Source: Sipunculus nudus (Eukaryota > Annelida > Sipuncula > Golfingiida > Sipunculidae). Taken from it: a DNA stretch of 64,000 nt. Positions 1 to 10,648 of this stretch are shown in pieces; within the stretch, counting starts at the first letter, position 1; every line of letters begins with the position of its first letter. Where the stretch lies: NCBI GenBank assembly GCA_026874595.1, contig CM049314.1, positions 66,759,300-66,823,299 on the forward strand. Reading direction: 5' to 3'. A program made the translations under genes and the position numbers. The notes beneath the pieces are model-generated. The model did not search any database. It saw only the letters and a program-made list of their open reading frames with translations, and was not told where the DNA came from.

Positions 1-192
1 GCTTTGTAACAGTGGGGATGACTTTTCATTTACCATTAAAAATCACATATAAGACAAGGGTAATTTTTAAGGGTGGAGGTGGGATGACTGATTCACAGAT
101 ATAGATATTAAAAAAAGATAGAATAAGATATTTGAAAGGACATTAAAAACATGACAGGCTTAACCTTTCATGCCTTTGGGACACACATACAG

Positions 193-193
<1 letters not shown>

Positions 194-270
<77 letters not shown>
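194..270. repeat. (AT)n microsatellite
   Basis: About 38 perfect AT units. It generates a spurious poly Ile-Tyr open frame on the minus strand. Confidence 0.98.
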
Positions 271-272
<2 letters not shown>

Positions 273-573
273 AAAGATTATGTGAATATGTATATGTAAA
301 ATAATAAATACATGTATATACAATCAGAATGTTTTCTGTGTTGATCCTATTTTGTAGCATTGGGATATTGATTCACCTAATTATAAACCCTAGCAGACCT
401 TACCTGTGCTGTCAACCTCCACGCAGGGTTAAGATCTATTGTGTCTATTGAATAAACCCTGCTGGCAGAGACTGACTTAAGCATTTTTTACCTAGAATTT
501 GACCCAGTCAGTGTTTCACTTGTATGATCAGTAAACAACATGTGAAAGTATGCTAAAATGCTAACAATTAGTC

Positions 574-745
574 TGGTTTATGTCAATTAACAGTGTACCT
601 GTAGGTAATGAGGCGTTGTCAAAAATAAAAAAATATTTGCATGGATCCTCATGGGGCCTTTTTAATGCATTCCTGAGACCTAGATGTAAAGCACTCTGAC
701 AGCCAGTAATCTGGTCATAATATCAGAGGGCCGATATGGTGCTAG
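574..745. repeat. Dispersed repeat, copy 1 (pair with 3251-3425)
   Basis: Shares with 3251-3425, in the same orientation, the blocks CAGTGTACCTGTAGG, GATGTAAAG and CCAGTAATCTGGTCATAAT with similar spacing. Coding potential is not evident. Confidence 0.75.
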
Positions 746-1314
746 GCTGGCATGGGTTAACGCACGCAGCAAACTTGTACGCAATACAGGAAATGACTTG
801 TTACCATAGAGATCGAGTTTCAGTTTGGGCTGTGATTTCACATTATTTTTTGTGTAAATTCATTATTCGTAGCCTAATGTTAAGATTATGGGATATTTAC
901 CGCGATATGAGTGCAACATGTTGGAAGACCATCATCATGCAATCCTTGATTTTGCTTGTATCACAACTCAAGTTAGGCTTTACCAGCCCAATTATAAGTG
1001 CTTACTGAGTCAGGTTGTCACAGATAGGGACAGCACAAATTGGTTTTACTGACAGCTCCACAAATTTGAATGTTATTGTATTTTAACTGGATTTGATTTA
1101 TGAATTGAATGCAGAAAAATTAACCCACAAATACTTGGGCCAGAATTGGACAATAAAGAGATACTTATCTCCCCCCTTAAAAAAACCTAGTTCCGTCCTT
1201 TGCCTCATTTTCTTTAATATGGAAAGCTCTTGAGGGATTCTCTTTTTTCAGGATTCAGATTATCATTAGTTGTTCAAAAGAAGATTAAACTTCTGGTCTT
1301 TCTTGTCATCATTT
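746..1314. other. No feature recognised
   Basis: AT-rich sequence. An open frame at 736-1008 has no recognisable domain and begins inside a dispersed repeat. Nothing else is supported. Confidence 0.5.
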
Positions 1315-1960
1315 CTGTATTGGCCAAAACAGAGTTTTGTGGATACCATGTTTTCACACGGGTTCTGCTGACACTGCATTTGTTTCCGGAGAACTACTCT
1401 GAGACCCTTGGACCAATCTTTCTGAAACCTAGCAAAATTATTGGATTAAATTTGAACTGGTGCCTTAAAAGACTTGCGGTGCCACCTGCAATCCTTTTCA
1501 TGCAGCATGAATCTGGGTATCATATTGAAAACAGCCCATTTCCCAGGAGTGTTTCAATGTCTTGGGCTGAAATGGAGAACATGTCCATAGATTTTGGATA
1601 CCTTCATCGTGACGATACTGGTGGCACCACCTACAATCATTTTCATGTGGCTTCCATCCATGTGTTTGCCATTTGTTCTTCTTAGTGATCTGTTCAGGGA
1701 TCTTTAATACCTCCATCTCGATCCTACTCAAGACTGGTGACACAAACTGTAATTATATTTGTGAGGCATCCTTCCATGTGCCTACTTTGGGTGAATATCT
1801 CAGGGGTGGTTCAATGTACTGTGTACAATAATGTTGTATACAAGATTGCTTAGGCCAAATCAATTTAATCTCTTATCAATCTGCATGTAGATCTGTTTTT
1901 GCTGAAAATTTCATATATATGAGATTAATTGGCATCTCCGTTGCCACAAATTTGGAGTCA
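1315..1960. repeat. Decayed Helitron-like fragment with tandem units
   Basis: 1315-1480 matches the hairpin end of the elements at 12398 and 48531 (gtattggccaaaac, gttttgtggatac, then TTTCCGGAGAACTACTC and AACTGGTGCCT). It runs into units with GGTGGCACCACC near 1620 and 'atatctcagg' near 1795. The 151-residue open frame here is this repeat, not a gene. Confidence 0.6.
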
Positions 1961-2124
1961 TGTCATGTCAGGAACATTCAATGCCGTACTTTACAAATGC
2001 CTCTGTGATTTGGTGGATACCTGTATTGGCTTGTCGACTGCCCATTTTTTTAGTTTTGCATCTTTCTAATTCTTCACTAATGCATTCTTTAGATAGCTTA
2101 TTTTTATCTCGTTTTCTTTTCTTT

Positions 2125-2560
2125 TTCTCTTTCAAAAGTCAAGGTCACAAGACCTTGTTGATAAAGCTTGTTATGCATTTTAAGCCAAACTTATCATTCC
2201 AAACATTCCATCTGTAATAGATGGCATATCTATTAAAATTGGGAAAAACTTGAGTTTGAGGTCACAAAGTCAAGGTCATACAGCCCCTTCTTGAAAAAGC
2301 TTATTATACATTTTTAGCCAAATTTTTCATCCCAAACCTTCCATCTTTCACTGAAAGCTTACTTACCGATAGGGGAAATCCATTTTGATTTTGAGGTGTC
2401 AAGATCAAAGGACTATCTTGGAAATCCTGTTGATGCTTGTTGTGAGGGAAATTAAGGTTTGTGGTACCCATGTTTTTAAAAAAAAAAAGTCTCAGACAAG
2501 TTTGAAAACTGGTGACCTTGACCTTCATCTCCAAGGTCAATTCTGAATAAATAAAGAATA
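2125..2560. repeat. Tandem repeat with TCAAGGTCA motifs
   Basis: Two diverged units about 133 bp apart (AAAGCTTGTTATGCATTT at 2163 and AAAGCTTATTATACATTT at 2296), each preceded by GTCAAGGTCA. Further AAGGTCA or TGACCTT sites lie at 2513-2540. The same nonamer recurs in other repeats of the window. Confidence 0.6.
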
Positions 2561-3250
2561 TTTGTGGACCCCCTTACTCTGAAGTTGTACAGGACTTTTT
2601 CTTTATACTTGACACACCTGTTGTGTCAACCAAGTTCTTGAAGTGTGAATGCTGGTGATCTTGCCCTTGTGTCCATGATGAAACCTGGAAGGTGTCAATA
2701 TGTGCTTCAGATGAAGGGGGACCAGTGTTTCAAAGGGGTATGCCCAATGTCTGGGGATACCTACAGCAACTCTGATGCAAGAAATATTAAGTCTCTCTCT
2801 TTTGTCATTTCTGTCGTTCTCTCTCCCTTTCTTCTCTCCCTTTTCCCTTGTTTTTTCTTGTACATACTTTGCCACTAGCCATGACAAGCCAACTCAGTAG
2901 GCATTCAGATAATTGGGCTGGTAGGCCTATTAGAGTTGTAATTAAAGTAATATTGAGAATGTATTGCAGTGGTCTTGCATCAGGTTGCATTCATATTGTG
3001 GTAATTTTAAACAGCCCATAATCTCAATATTATGCTAAGAATGATGAATAAACACAATAGTACACACGTGGGCTCACAACCCAAACTGAAACACTGTCTC
3101 CATGGAGAATGGTCATTTCCTGTATTGCCTGCAAGCTGCCTGCATCCTGTAACCGGTGCGAGCCATGCTTGTGTTCATGTACCTAGTCATAAATTCAACA
3201 AACATGCTGCTCATGTTTAGTATTAGAAAGAACACAAAAAATGGTAATGA
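2561..3250. other. No feature recognised
   Basis: No convincing splice-bounded exon, terminal repeat or tandem array. Short open frames on both strands are low-complexity and overlap each other. Confidence 0.5.
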
Positions 3251-3425
3251 TTGGTTAATGTTGATTGACAGTGTACCTGTAGGCCATGAAGCGTCAGAAA
3301 TGACAAAAATATTTGCATCTTCATAAGGCCTTATAATGCGTTCCTTAGACTTAGATGTAAAGCCACTCTGGTGCCAGTAATCTGGTCATAATGCCAGAGG
3401 GACGATATGACACTACTTAGCCTCT
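3251..3425. repeat. Dispersed repeat, copy 2 (pair with 574-745)
   Basis: Direct copy of the 574-745 repeat with numerous substitutions and small indels. Confidence 0.75.
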
Positions 3426-3635
3426 CATGCTTCCACTTGTTTATAGCATCATCAAATGTTCAAGTCAATTGTTTCATTGAATTTTATTTGGAAGAATTTT
3501 AATGAATGGTAACTATAATTTATAAAAGCATATTTTACAAGAAATGCAACATGGTGTAGTTTACATAAAATTCATGGTGTGGTTCACATACTCTACATAC
3601 TTTTAAGTCAAATGTGTAGTAAACTTGAGCAAAAT

Positions 3636-4089
3636 TTAAAGGGGCCCATTCACCTATCTGACTTTTATAAACTTTAGCTAATCCCTTGTTGTGTTTATAA
3701 AAACAGGCCAGAAAATGTTGAAATCATTGCACACAAGCAGCTTGTTTTGTTTATATCCATGTGTTTAAAATAATCAAAACAAAATGGACAAGGGCATCTG
3801 GCAGCAAGTCTGATAAGCCAGAGCTTTGCAAATGGAGTTTTGCAACAAGTGACCCTTCTGCCTCCACATATATATGCAACCTACCACGTTAGATTACATG
3901 TTTTTCCCATTTGTCAACATTGCTGAGTTTACAAACATGTTGTTGACAAACAAGTTCATCCATCCTTCATGATGGCCTCAAAAGAACTTTTCAAAACCAA
4001 AATTACCCTCAGATCATTAATATATACACAAAGGAAGCCAGAGATCACATAAATTCTCTTTAAAAAAGTAGGTGAATGGGCACCTTTAA
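3636..4089. mobile_element. TTAA-flanked MITE, copy 1
   Basis: Begins TTAAAGGGGCCCATTCACC and ends with the inverse, GGTGAATGGGCACCTTTAA, giving about 20-bp terminal inverted repeats inside TTAA duplications. A second copy of similar length lies at 32177-32654 with the same interior. TTAA target choice is typical of piggyBac-type elements; no transposase is present, so the superfamily is inferred. Confidence 0.8.
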
Positions 4090-4895
4090 CATTCATATAT
4101 ATGTAATATATATCTGTTTACACCTGAGTGTGTATTAACAAATACATATATATATATATATATATTATTCAGAATTAGTGTATTTGATATAAAATAAGCA
4201 AGACATTCCATGTTACTAATGGTTAAGGACACTTGTGTGGTTCTTATATACAGTAACTTGACACCTTAATGGAATATTACATACATTTGTAAATTCTATC
4301 ACAAGAATGAAGCAAATCCCCTATACTGAACACTAGCAGCATACTAACTACCGGTACCTCATAACCTGGAATGTGTGAACAATATCTCAAACTTCTAATG
4401 TCTATAATATCAAGAATGCAATAAATCTTAACAAAGTTAATTCATAAATTCGGAAATGAACATGAAAAACTGTTTTACCGCACCTCTATTGAGGTTAGTA
4501 CAATAACTGATATCTAAGATTATCACAACATCTGACAGCTGTGGTTATCACCATTACATCATGATACATATTATTGTACACAGTTTTGGTATAAAAACAT
4601 GCCCTTTTAGGATTATTACCAAAGGCCAATGGCAGTACAAGGGTCTTTTTGTATTCAGAAAATTATTTTCAAGGGTATTCGTCATTTTATGAATGGCATG
4701 AAATTCTGTATGTAAGTAATCATTATTACATAAAAATATATGGATACTTTATGTTCAAGATGACAGTGTTCAACAAACTGATAGAGTTGTGTTTTCCAAA
4801 AAATCTGGTAGATAATCCTAGAAATATGACAGAAAATACTGACAGTTGATATAAGCACATGAGTTCTAGCACATGTTATCAGAATATATCACAAT
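4090..4895. other. AT-rich sequence, no gene recognised
   Basis: Contains a short (TA)n run (4146-4165) and a 66-codon open frame without recognisable features. Confidence 0.5.
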
Positions 4896-5100
4896 TAAGG
4901 GGCGGATCCAGGATTTAGGAAAAGGGGGGGTCCAACCCAGGAGGACTAATGAAAATCCTTAAAAAAAAGGTCATCACGTCTGGAAAAGGGGGTCCAGGCC
5001 GCAAAATTACTTCTAAAACCCCTTAAAAAAGGTTGCTTCGGGTGAAAAAGGGGGGGTCCGGACCCCCTGGACCCCCCCCCCCCCTGGATCTGCTTCTGCA
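4896..5100. mobile_element. GGATCC foldback element, copy 1
   Basis: Ends are inverted: GGCGGATCCAGGAT at the left, CCTGGATCTGCTTCTGCA at the right. The interior is G-runs on one arm and C-runs on the other (5071-5084), so it could fold into a long hairpin. The copy at 15777-16006 lies in the opposite orientation. Confidence 0.75.
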
Positions 5101-5795
5101 ATTTTTGTATCATCATGATATAAACACTGATATCAACCCAACCCCCACAGTCTATAATGTTAAACAACAATCAACTTTAACATTACTCATTTAATGTTCA
5201 AACAGAAAATAAGAAAATAACTACAAATAAGGATTTAACAGTTTTAAATCTTTAATTGACAGGTATTGACCCTTGACAGTTCTGTAGAATGACTCAATGA
5301 GGCCAAAGTGACCTACAGGCTACTTACTAGTACCATAAGAGATCTTTTTTAAAGGCAACCTTTAAATGTATGCAAGTTTAACATGATTACCCTTTTGTGA
5401 CAAAAGGATGGTTAAAACTATAAGTAAGATATAAGTTTGGTGGATGAATAATAAATCCTTCAGAATCACTTTTCCATTTAAAGTAATGAACCATGTAGTG
5501 ACTCAGATGCGATTAAAAATGCAAAACAACACTAAAATAACAAATAAAACATGGAAGGCAGTGGATTGAAGCATAGGTGGGAGTAATATTTTTTAACTAT
5601 CAACTTCTTTGCTTATCTAAATAAATATTCTTACTTTTTGCTAAGTAAAGCGGAAATAAATATTTCCAACCCTGACTTTGATCAAAGAGCCTCAAATCAA
5701 ATTTCAAACCCTGCACTGCATGGCTATGTTACAAGTTAGTAGTGTATCTGTGTTGAGAACTCAACCAAGCTACAAGCCAGGCAAGGCAGCATCTT
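5101..5795. other. No feature recognised; probable SMCO4 downstream region
   Basis: AT-rich, without exon-like or repeat structure that could be supported. Confidence 0.4.
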
Positions 5796-5801
5796 TTTAT
5801 T
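5796..5801 (-). terminator. Candidate SMCO4 polyadenylation signal (AATAAA)
   Basis: TTTATT on the plus strand reads AATAAA on the minus strand about 300 nt after the SMCO4 stop. The distance is plausible, but the region is AT-rich, so chance occurrence is likely. Confidence 0.3.
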
Positions 5802-6097
5802 AACAATATATGTCCCATATTAGACTTCAGTTAATAAGCGCATTTGGTATTTCATTGATTCATACATTGCCGTAGTGTAATAGTCTAATAAATAAAATAA
5901 CAATACAAAACCTCCCACCGCTAGCATAAGATTTCAACTCTGTTTAAGAGTGTAAAATCTAGTTGTCTTAACAAGTAAAAAAACATTTTTGATAATTAAA
6001 AAAGTGACAAAGTGGTTGTGGTGCTCAGCTGATTTGGTAAGATGTTTATGCCCAAACAGTTCAGGACTGCTGCACTGATATTGTCACAAAGTGTCTT

Positions 6098-6277
6098 TCA
6101 TGGTTCTTTCAGTTTTGGTCTTGTGTTCACATAAATATAAAATACAATCAAACCTGCCACTGCAACTAAAGTTGGCAGGACAATTTTAAAGAAATTTGAT
6201 TTGTTTTCCAGATTATCTTTTTTGCGTTCACGTTTTTCCTTGCGGTTCTCTTTGACTTTTCCTTTCAGTTGCCTCAT
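6098..6277 (-). CDS. SMCO4: SMCO4 orthologue, 59-residue single-pass membrane protein
   Basis: Minus-strand ATG at 6277-6275 to TGA at 6100-6098 encodes 59 residues in one exon. The N-terminus MRQLKGKVKENRKEKRERKK is highly basic, positions about 33-51 (VLPTLVAVAGLIVFYIYV) form one transmembrane helix, and the end is NTRPKLKEP. Human SMCO4 is also 59 residues with the same plan: MRQLKGK start, Lys/Arg-rich coiled-coil-prone segment, a VLPTL-initiated helix and a (V/T)xTRP tail. Its molecular function is not established. The gene falls below common 60-residue ORF cut-offs. An AG 15-20 nt before the ATG (ttttgggaacag on the minus strand) may be the acceptor of a 5' UTR intron. Confidence 0.93.
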   Translation of the reverse strand: MRQLKGKVKENRKEKRERKKDNLENKSNFFKIVLPTLVAVAGLIVFYIYVNTRPKLKEP

Positions 6278-6544
6278 GATGCCAATTTAAAGCTGTTCCC
6301 AAAATCCACCAGTCAAACCTTGTATGTTGTATGATCAGTTCACAGTCAGGGGCCTTTATCTGTAAGCATAACAAGTTCTTCCTCCATACATAATGTTACA
6401 TTTTTCCCATACATACACTCCATATGCAGCATTAAAACACTGCAGTACTTCTAAGTAACCTCCACTTTAACAGTTGTTTAGTTTTGCAAATTTTTCCGGG
6501 TCTTGAAAAGATCTCCTTCACATTAACTGCTGCCTTGTTTTTCA

Positions 6545-6785
6545 GGGTCTTTGTAACAGGGCTAGCACAGGGCCAAGAATTAGATCAATGAGAGCAGGGT
6601 ATTGGAGTTGGATGCACAATGTGATACCATGCTCTCATTGGTCTGATCACAATTCTATGCCCTGTTCCGGCCCTGGTGGTGGAATCTATACAAATCAGCG
6701 GTTAAAGCGAAGGAGATATAGGACACCTGCCGTGTATAACTCCTGCATGAGGGGTGCTTCTTATACACAGGAATAAACAAAGCAT
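6545..6785. repeat. Dispersed repeat (pair with 17465-17885)
   Basis: Shares GAGTTGGATGCACAATGTGATACC, GCTCTCATTGGTCT, GGCCCTGGTGGTG and AAGCGAAGGA blocks with the 17.5-17.9 kb region, same orientation. A run of 17 G follows at about 6951-6967. Confidence 0.7.
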
Positions 6786-7084
6786 ATTTTAAGTTATAAC
6801 TGAGATTATCATATTCCATGTTAAGAGGAACAGTTGGACCCTATTAGTTTTACGCAAGGAATTTTTTTCAAAACTGAAAATAGCATATTGTGTTCAGGGA
6901 TGTGCTCAGAATAATTTGAGTGCCAGGAGGTTGTCCGAGAAAGTGATATGTGGGGGGGGGGGGGGGGTGTCAATGGGAAATTTAAACTTTAATTTTCTTA
7001 AACTCATCTGTCAATTTGGATTCTGTCAGGATATGTTGCAGATTACTGCCATGTGGGTGAGAGGAAAGATGTATTCAGTTTTTC

Positions 7085-7560
7085 AAACAAATATCATATT
7101 CCATTATTCTATGGCAATTTGGACCCATCATGAACTGTGACCTTTCAAATATATTCAAATGTTCACCATCACCAGCAAATTAAAAATTGTTTGCTGCATC
7201 ATGATTTCAGTAGTAATATCAGCATCAGTTTTAAAACAGATACATGGTGGCGCTACCTTAGTGGCTACATTCACTACTTTTGGGAGCAAATTTTAATCAT
7301 TTTCATCAACTAAATATGGCACATTGTACCAAAGTGCCTTCTATTAAATATTCATTTTAAGTGCAACTGGATGTAATCTAGCTTGGCACATATATTTTCT
7401 TCATACATATCTGATAGGGGTCTCTTATATTAATATAGGTAAAACACTGCGAGATAAATGTACACACATGTATTTTTGTCAGGACTTAAAAATTTTAAAA
7501 TATTACTACCGGCTGGGAATTGACACTTTCCGTTCATGTGCCAGGCAGCAGGAGGCACTG
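7085..7560. repeat. Dispersed repeat, copy 1 (pair with 30690-31090)
   Basis: Aligns directly with 30690-31090 through CATATTCCATTATT, GACCTTTCA, GGTGGCGCTACC, AATATTCATTTTAAG and TACTACCGGCTGGG. It carries another variant of the GGTGGCGCCACC motif at 7247. Confidence 0.75.
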
Positions 7561-8284
7561 CCGGGGGCCCCCGCCTAGCGCCACCCAGCATTAAAGTCCA
7601 TTTCACCACCTGCTGTCCACCTGTTTTTTGTTGATAATTTTCTTGAAAGTTTATATATTTCAATAATTTCCTGGAAAATTACATATGGAAGTGACAACCA
7701 AATATGGCAATTAAGAAGTTTACCATAAATCCCCCATTTATGTTTCACAACATTTTAGTCTCTTCACCATGATCTGATAGATAAGATGTGTCCAACCATC
7801 TTTGTTTTAGCTGGTTACATTTTTTAGAGTGTTTACATGAGATCATCCAATAAGCAGCTGTCAGTTTAGCCCTTTTTTAGCATGTGACCAATGACCTTGA
7901 CCACCATAAATGGGTCTCATATGTTGTAAAATGTAGACTTATTTCTCATATTTTCAAATAATTCTGTTTCTTAAATAAGGTGTAAGGTAGATATTTATGT
8001 ACCTTGTTGAAAATTAAGTCCTTTAATCCTCTACTATCCACTATAATTGTTTCCCTTGAAATGTAACTAATAAAAATTTTCATCACAAAAAAAGGAGGAC
8101 ATGAGGGGATGAAACAGACTATAGCACATCCCTGGTGTTCAATGTAATTCATCTGCATATTCATAAATACCAATAATGAATATTTATATGATTAATATGC
8201 AATGAATATTCATTCTGACTACATCATTTAAGACAAATAGCTTTTAACCCTTTTCTGCCTGTCAGGACCACTTGTGTTTGATAA
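7561..8284. other. No feature recognised
   Basis: AT-rich. One TGACCTTGACC motif at about 7892. No exon-like structure found. Confidence 0.4.
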
Positions 8285-8480
8285 TTTTTTTTAAGGATAG
8301 GTCCATGGCCTGTTGGTGGCACTGTCTACTGAATGAGGATGAAGGTATCCACATGATGAGAATGATATGTTATTAATAAGCCTTCTGGATTTCAGGTTTT
8401 ATATGCACGGGGTTTGGAATAATCTAGAAGTCATTACCTGTCGTTAAGACAAAAGAGCGAATCTCTGAGGTTCAATAATG
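8285..8480. repeat. Dispersed repeat (pair with 59965-60140)
   Basis: Shares ATGAGGATGAAGGTAT, AGAATGATATGTTATTA, TTTCAGGTT and ACCTGTCGTTAAGACA with 59965-60140 in the same orientation, more than 50 kb away. Confidence 0.75.
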
Positions 8481-9167
8481 AGATTTCTCCATTATACTAT
8501 TGAGGTTCTGTTTGAACTGGGGACCTCCAGCTTTAGTTCGATACTTAGATCTTCCTGACTGTCCAGATTTTGAGGGGTCAAACATACTGCATATATATTC
8601 ATATCCAATTCAAAAGATTTTCATGTAAAGAACTGGTAATTAACAGCTGGAAATTTGGGCACTATATAATGAAAACAGAGCATATAGTATTATAGTTGCT
8701 GTAAATACACTAGTATATTGAGTCAGAATTCATCAGTAAACTCTCACGTCAGAAAAAGTAAAAGGTTAAAAGAAACAAAACAAAATTATTCTTTTATATG
8801 ATATCACAAAACAAGACCTGGCTGAAGTGGTCACATTGCAAGGTAACTGACCTAGCAAGGTCTCATATAAAAAGCAAAAATTAAGTGGGACTGTGAAAAA
8901 TTGGATGTTATTTTACGTTGGTTGCTAAACGGATGTGGGGATGAAGTGGGACCATGAAGAAATGGTAGATATTTTAAGTTGGTCGCTTCACTGAGGTGGT
9001 CAAAAGGCAAAGTTATACTGTTTCATATAAGAACCACTGAATGAGAAAAATGCATAAATGAGAATTTTACTTAAAAAAAAAGACTCATAACCAAATTAGA
9101 CCATTCATATTTTGTATCAAAATGAAGAAATTTATAATATATTATTATACCTTCATGATATACTTAC

Positions 9168-9234
9168 ATTGTAAACTGCAATTGATTCTTCTTCACTGGC
9201 GTAATTTAGATTGTCAGAAGTGCCTTTCCTGTCT
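9168..9234 (-). CDS. Possible 67-nt minus-strand exon, gene unknown
   Basis: On the minus strand a strong acceptor (gattttctttcag) precedes 67 nt and a consensus donor (AAT|gtaagtat). One frame is open and reads DRKGTSDNLNYASEEESIAVYN, acidic with two tyrosines; the other two frames have stops. It could be a coding exon of an unrecognised minus-strand gene or a 5' UTR exon of SMCO4, whose coding exon lies 2.9 kb downstream on the same strand. No partner exon was identified. Confidence 0.35.
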
Positions 9235-9283
9235 CTGAAAGAAAATCAAGGTACTATTTTGAAAGGACAATAATTGTTGATAG

Positions 9284-9731
9284 GTTTAAAGAAGCATTCT
9301 CTAGTTGGATGGAAAATCAGCTATTCCCATCACGTGCACGTTTCTTCATCCTTTTTAGTTCATACTGATCCTCTAGTAAACCTGGTATCTGAAATATTAG
9401 TCATGACAGTTCATTCTGAACACTATTTTCATAACCAGCATAAGTGGCTTCGGTAGAATATGTCAACATTTTCAATGGCTATTGCGTCGTTTTCAGGTGC
9501 GTTTGTATCAACCATGACACAGCTGATCCCATGTTGCTGCTGTGTGTGTAAACAACAGATTAATTGCATTGGATGCACAGACATGCAATAGCCATGTATT
9601 TTATTTAGTCAGTTGAGCACCTGGGGCCCAAAGAGGTTGGGCGAAGGGATTATTTCACTGATCACAAGCATTTCATGACAGTTTTGTATATTAGTATATC
9701 TTTACCCAACTAGAATTATCTTCTTTAATTA
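9284..9731. mobile_element. MITE-like repeat, copy 1 (pair with 29835-30289)
   Basis: Imperfect terminal inverted repeats: TTTAAAGAAGCATTCTCTAG at the left and CTAGAATTATCTTCTTTAAT at the right. The interior (CTCTAGTAAACC, GTGTAAACAACAGATTA, GAGCACCTGGGGCCCA, GAAGGGATTATTTC) recurs at 29835-30289 inside intron 3 of GPR180. No clean target duplication was found. Confidence 0.7.
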
Positions 9732-9774
9732 TATTAAGCTCCCAATGCAGAGCTAAAGCTTGGTGTATGCAGTC

Positions 9775-10134
9775 TTTTTTTTAATTTTTTTTGGTGGAGA
9801 TAACCACCTCCACTTTTTTAATGCTTTGCTTAACTAAGTATATGTACACCTGTAGAGTTCCATTCCAGTTTCGGACTACGTGACAAGGGCTTATATCCCA
9901 TTTTTCCTGTTGTCAACCGGGTTCGGTATACCACTCCTGCAGGCCCTTGGTATATGTCATCCCCATGACTGTGTCATAACACCAAGGAACCCCTGAAAGG
10001 CACACTTGTTTGTGAGTGAAACACGACTGATGGGCACAGTCTCTCCATTAAGCCTGCAGAGTGTGACCGACCATGAAAAATCTCACCGCCTCAGCTGAGA
10101 TTTGAACTCTACCCCTGAGCCACAGAAGCTGGTT
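9775..10134 (-). mobile_element. tRNA-derived SINE, copy 1
   Basis: Read on the minus strand it starts AACCAGCTTCTGTGGCTCAG (A-box-like TGGCTCAGGGGTAGAG), has a B-box-like GAGTTCAAATCTC, and ends in an A-rich tail (poly-T at 9775-9792 on plus). The tRNA-like head has lost about 25 nt compared with the copy at 47023-47444. Confidence 0.8.
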
Positions 10135-10648
10135 TACAGTCTTATTAATTTGTAATATTCTGTAAGTAGTTCACACATGTATGTGAAGTAGGCTTTATGC
10201 TATTTTTTTTATTGTTCTGAGATGGACTCACCCTGATTTTCCAAGTCCTAACCTCCTAATTTGATTCCAAGTCCAACTCACTAAAAAAGTGGGACTTTAG
10301 TTCAAATCTTGACCCGAGTCCTACATCACAGGTGGAATTCTCCTTTCATTACCATAAATAAAGTAAAAGGGAAATTATTGCAAAGACAAAACCTTCGTGA
10401 ATATAAAATGTCCCATCCACACAAGTGAAGGGTATCTTTTACTACAGCTTGATTGGCACTACATGAATTCTACCAACTGAAGTTGAAAGACTCTTATCCA
10501 TAAACCAATGACTGATAATATGATATATTATAAATAACATCAGCTGTTTTGTATTATCTGCCAATAATGAGCAGGTATTTCCATTCCTTATGTTTTCCAT
10601 ATTCTGTAAGTTTTTTTTTAAGATTTTGTGTGCTAGTTCAGATATTAA
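10135..10648. other. No feature recognised
   Basis: AT-rich. One 'gagtcctacatcac' stretch resembles the ACTCGAGT-type repeats only weakly. No gene supported. Confidence 0.4.

Noticed and set aside
1230-1685. 151-codon open frame
   Set aside because: The sequence is a decayed Helitron-like repeat also found at 12.2 and 48.6 kb.
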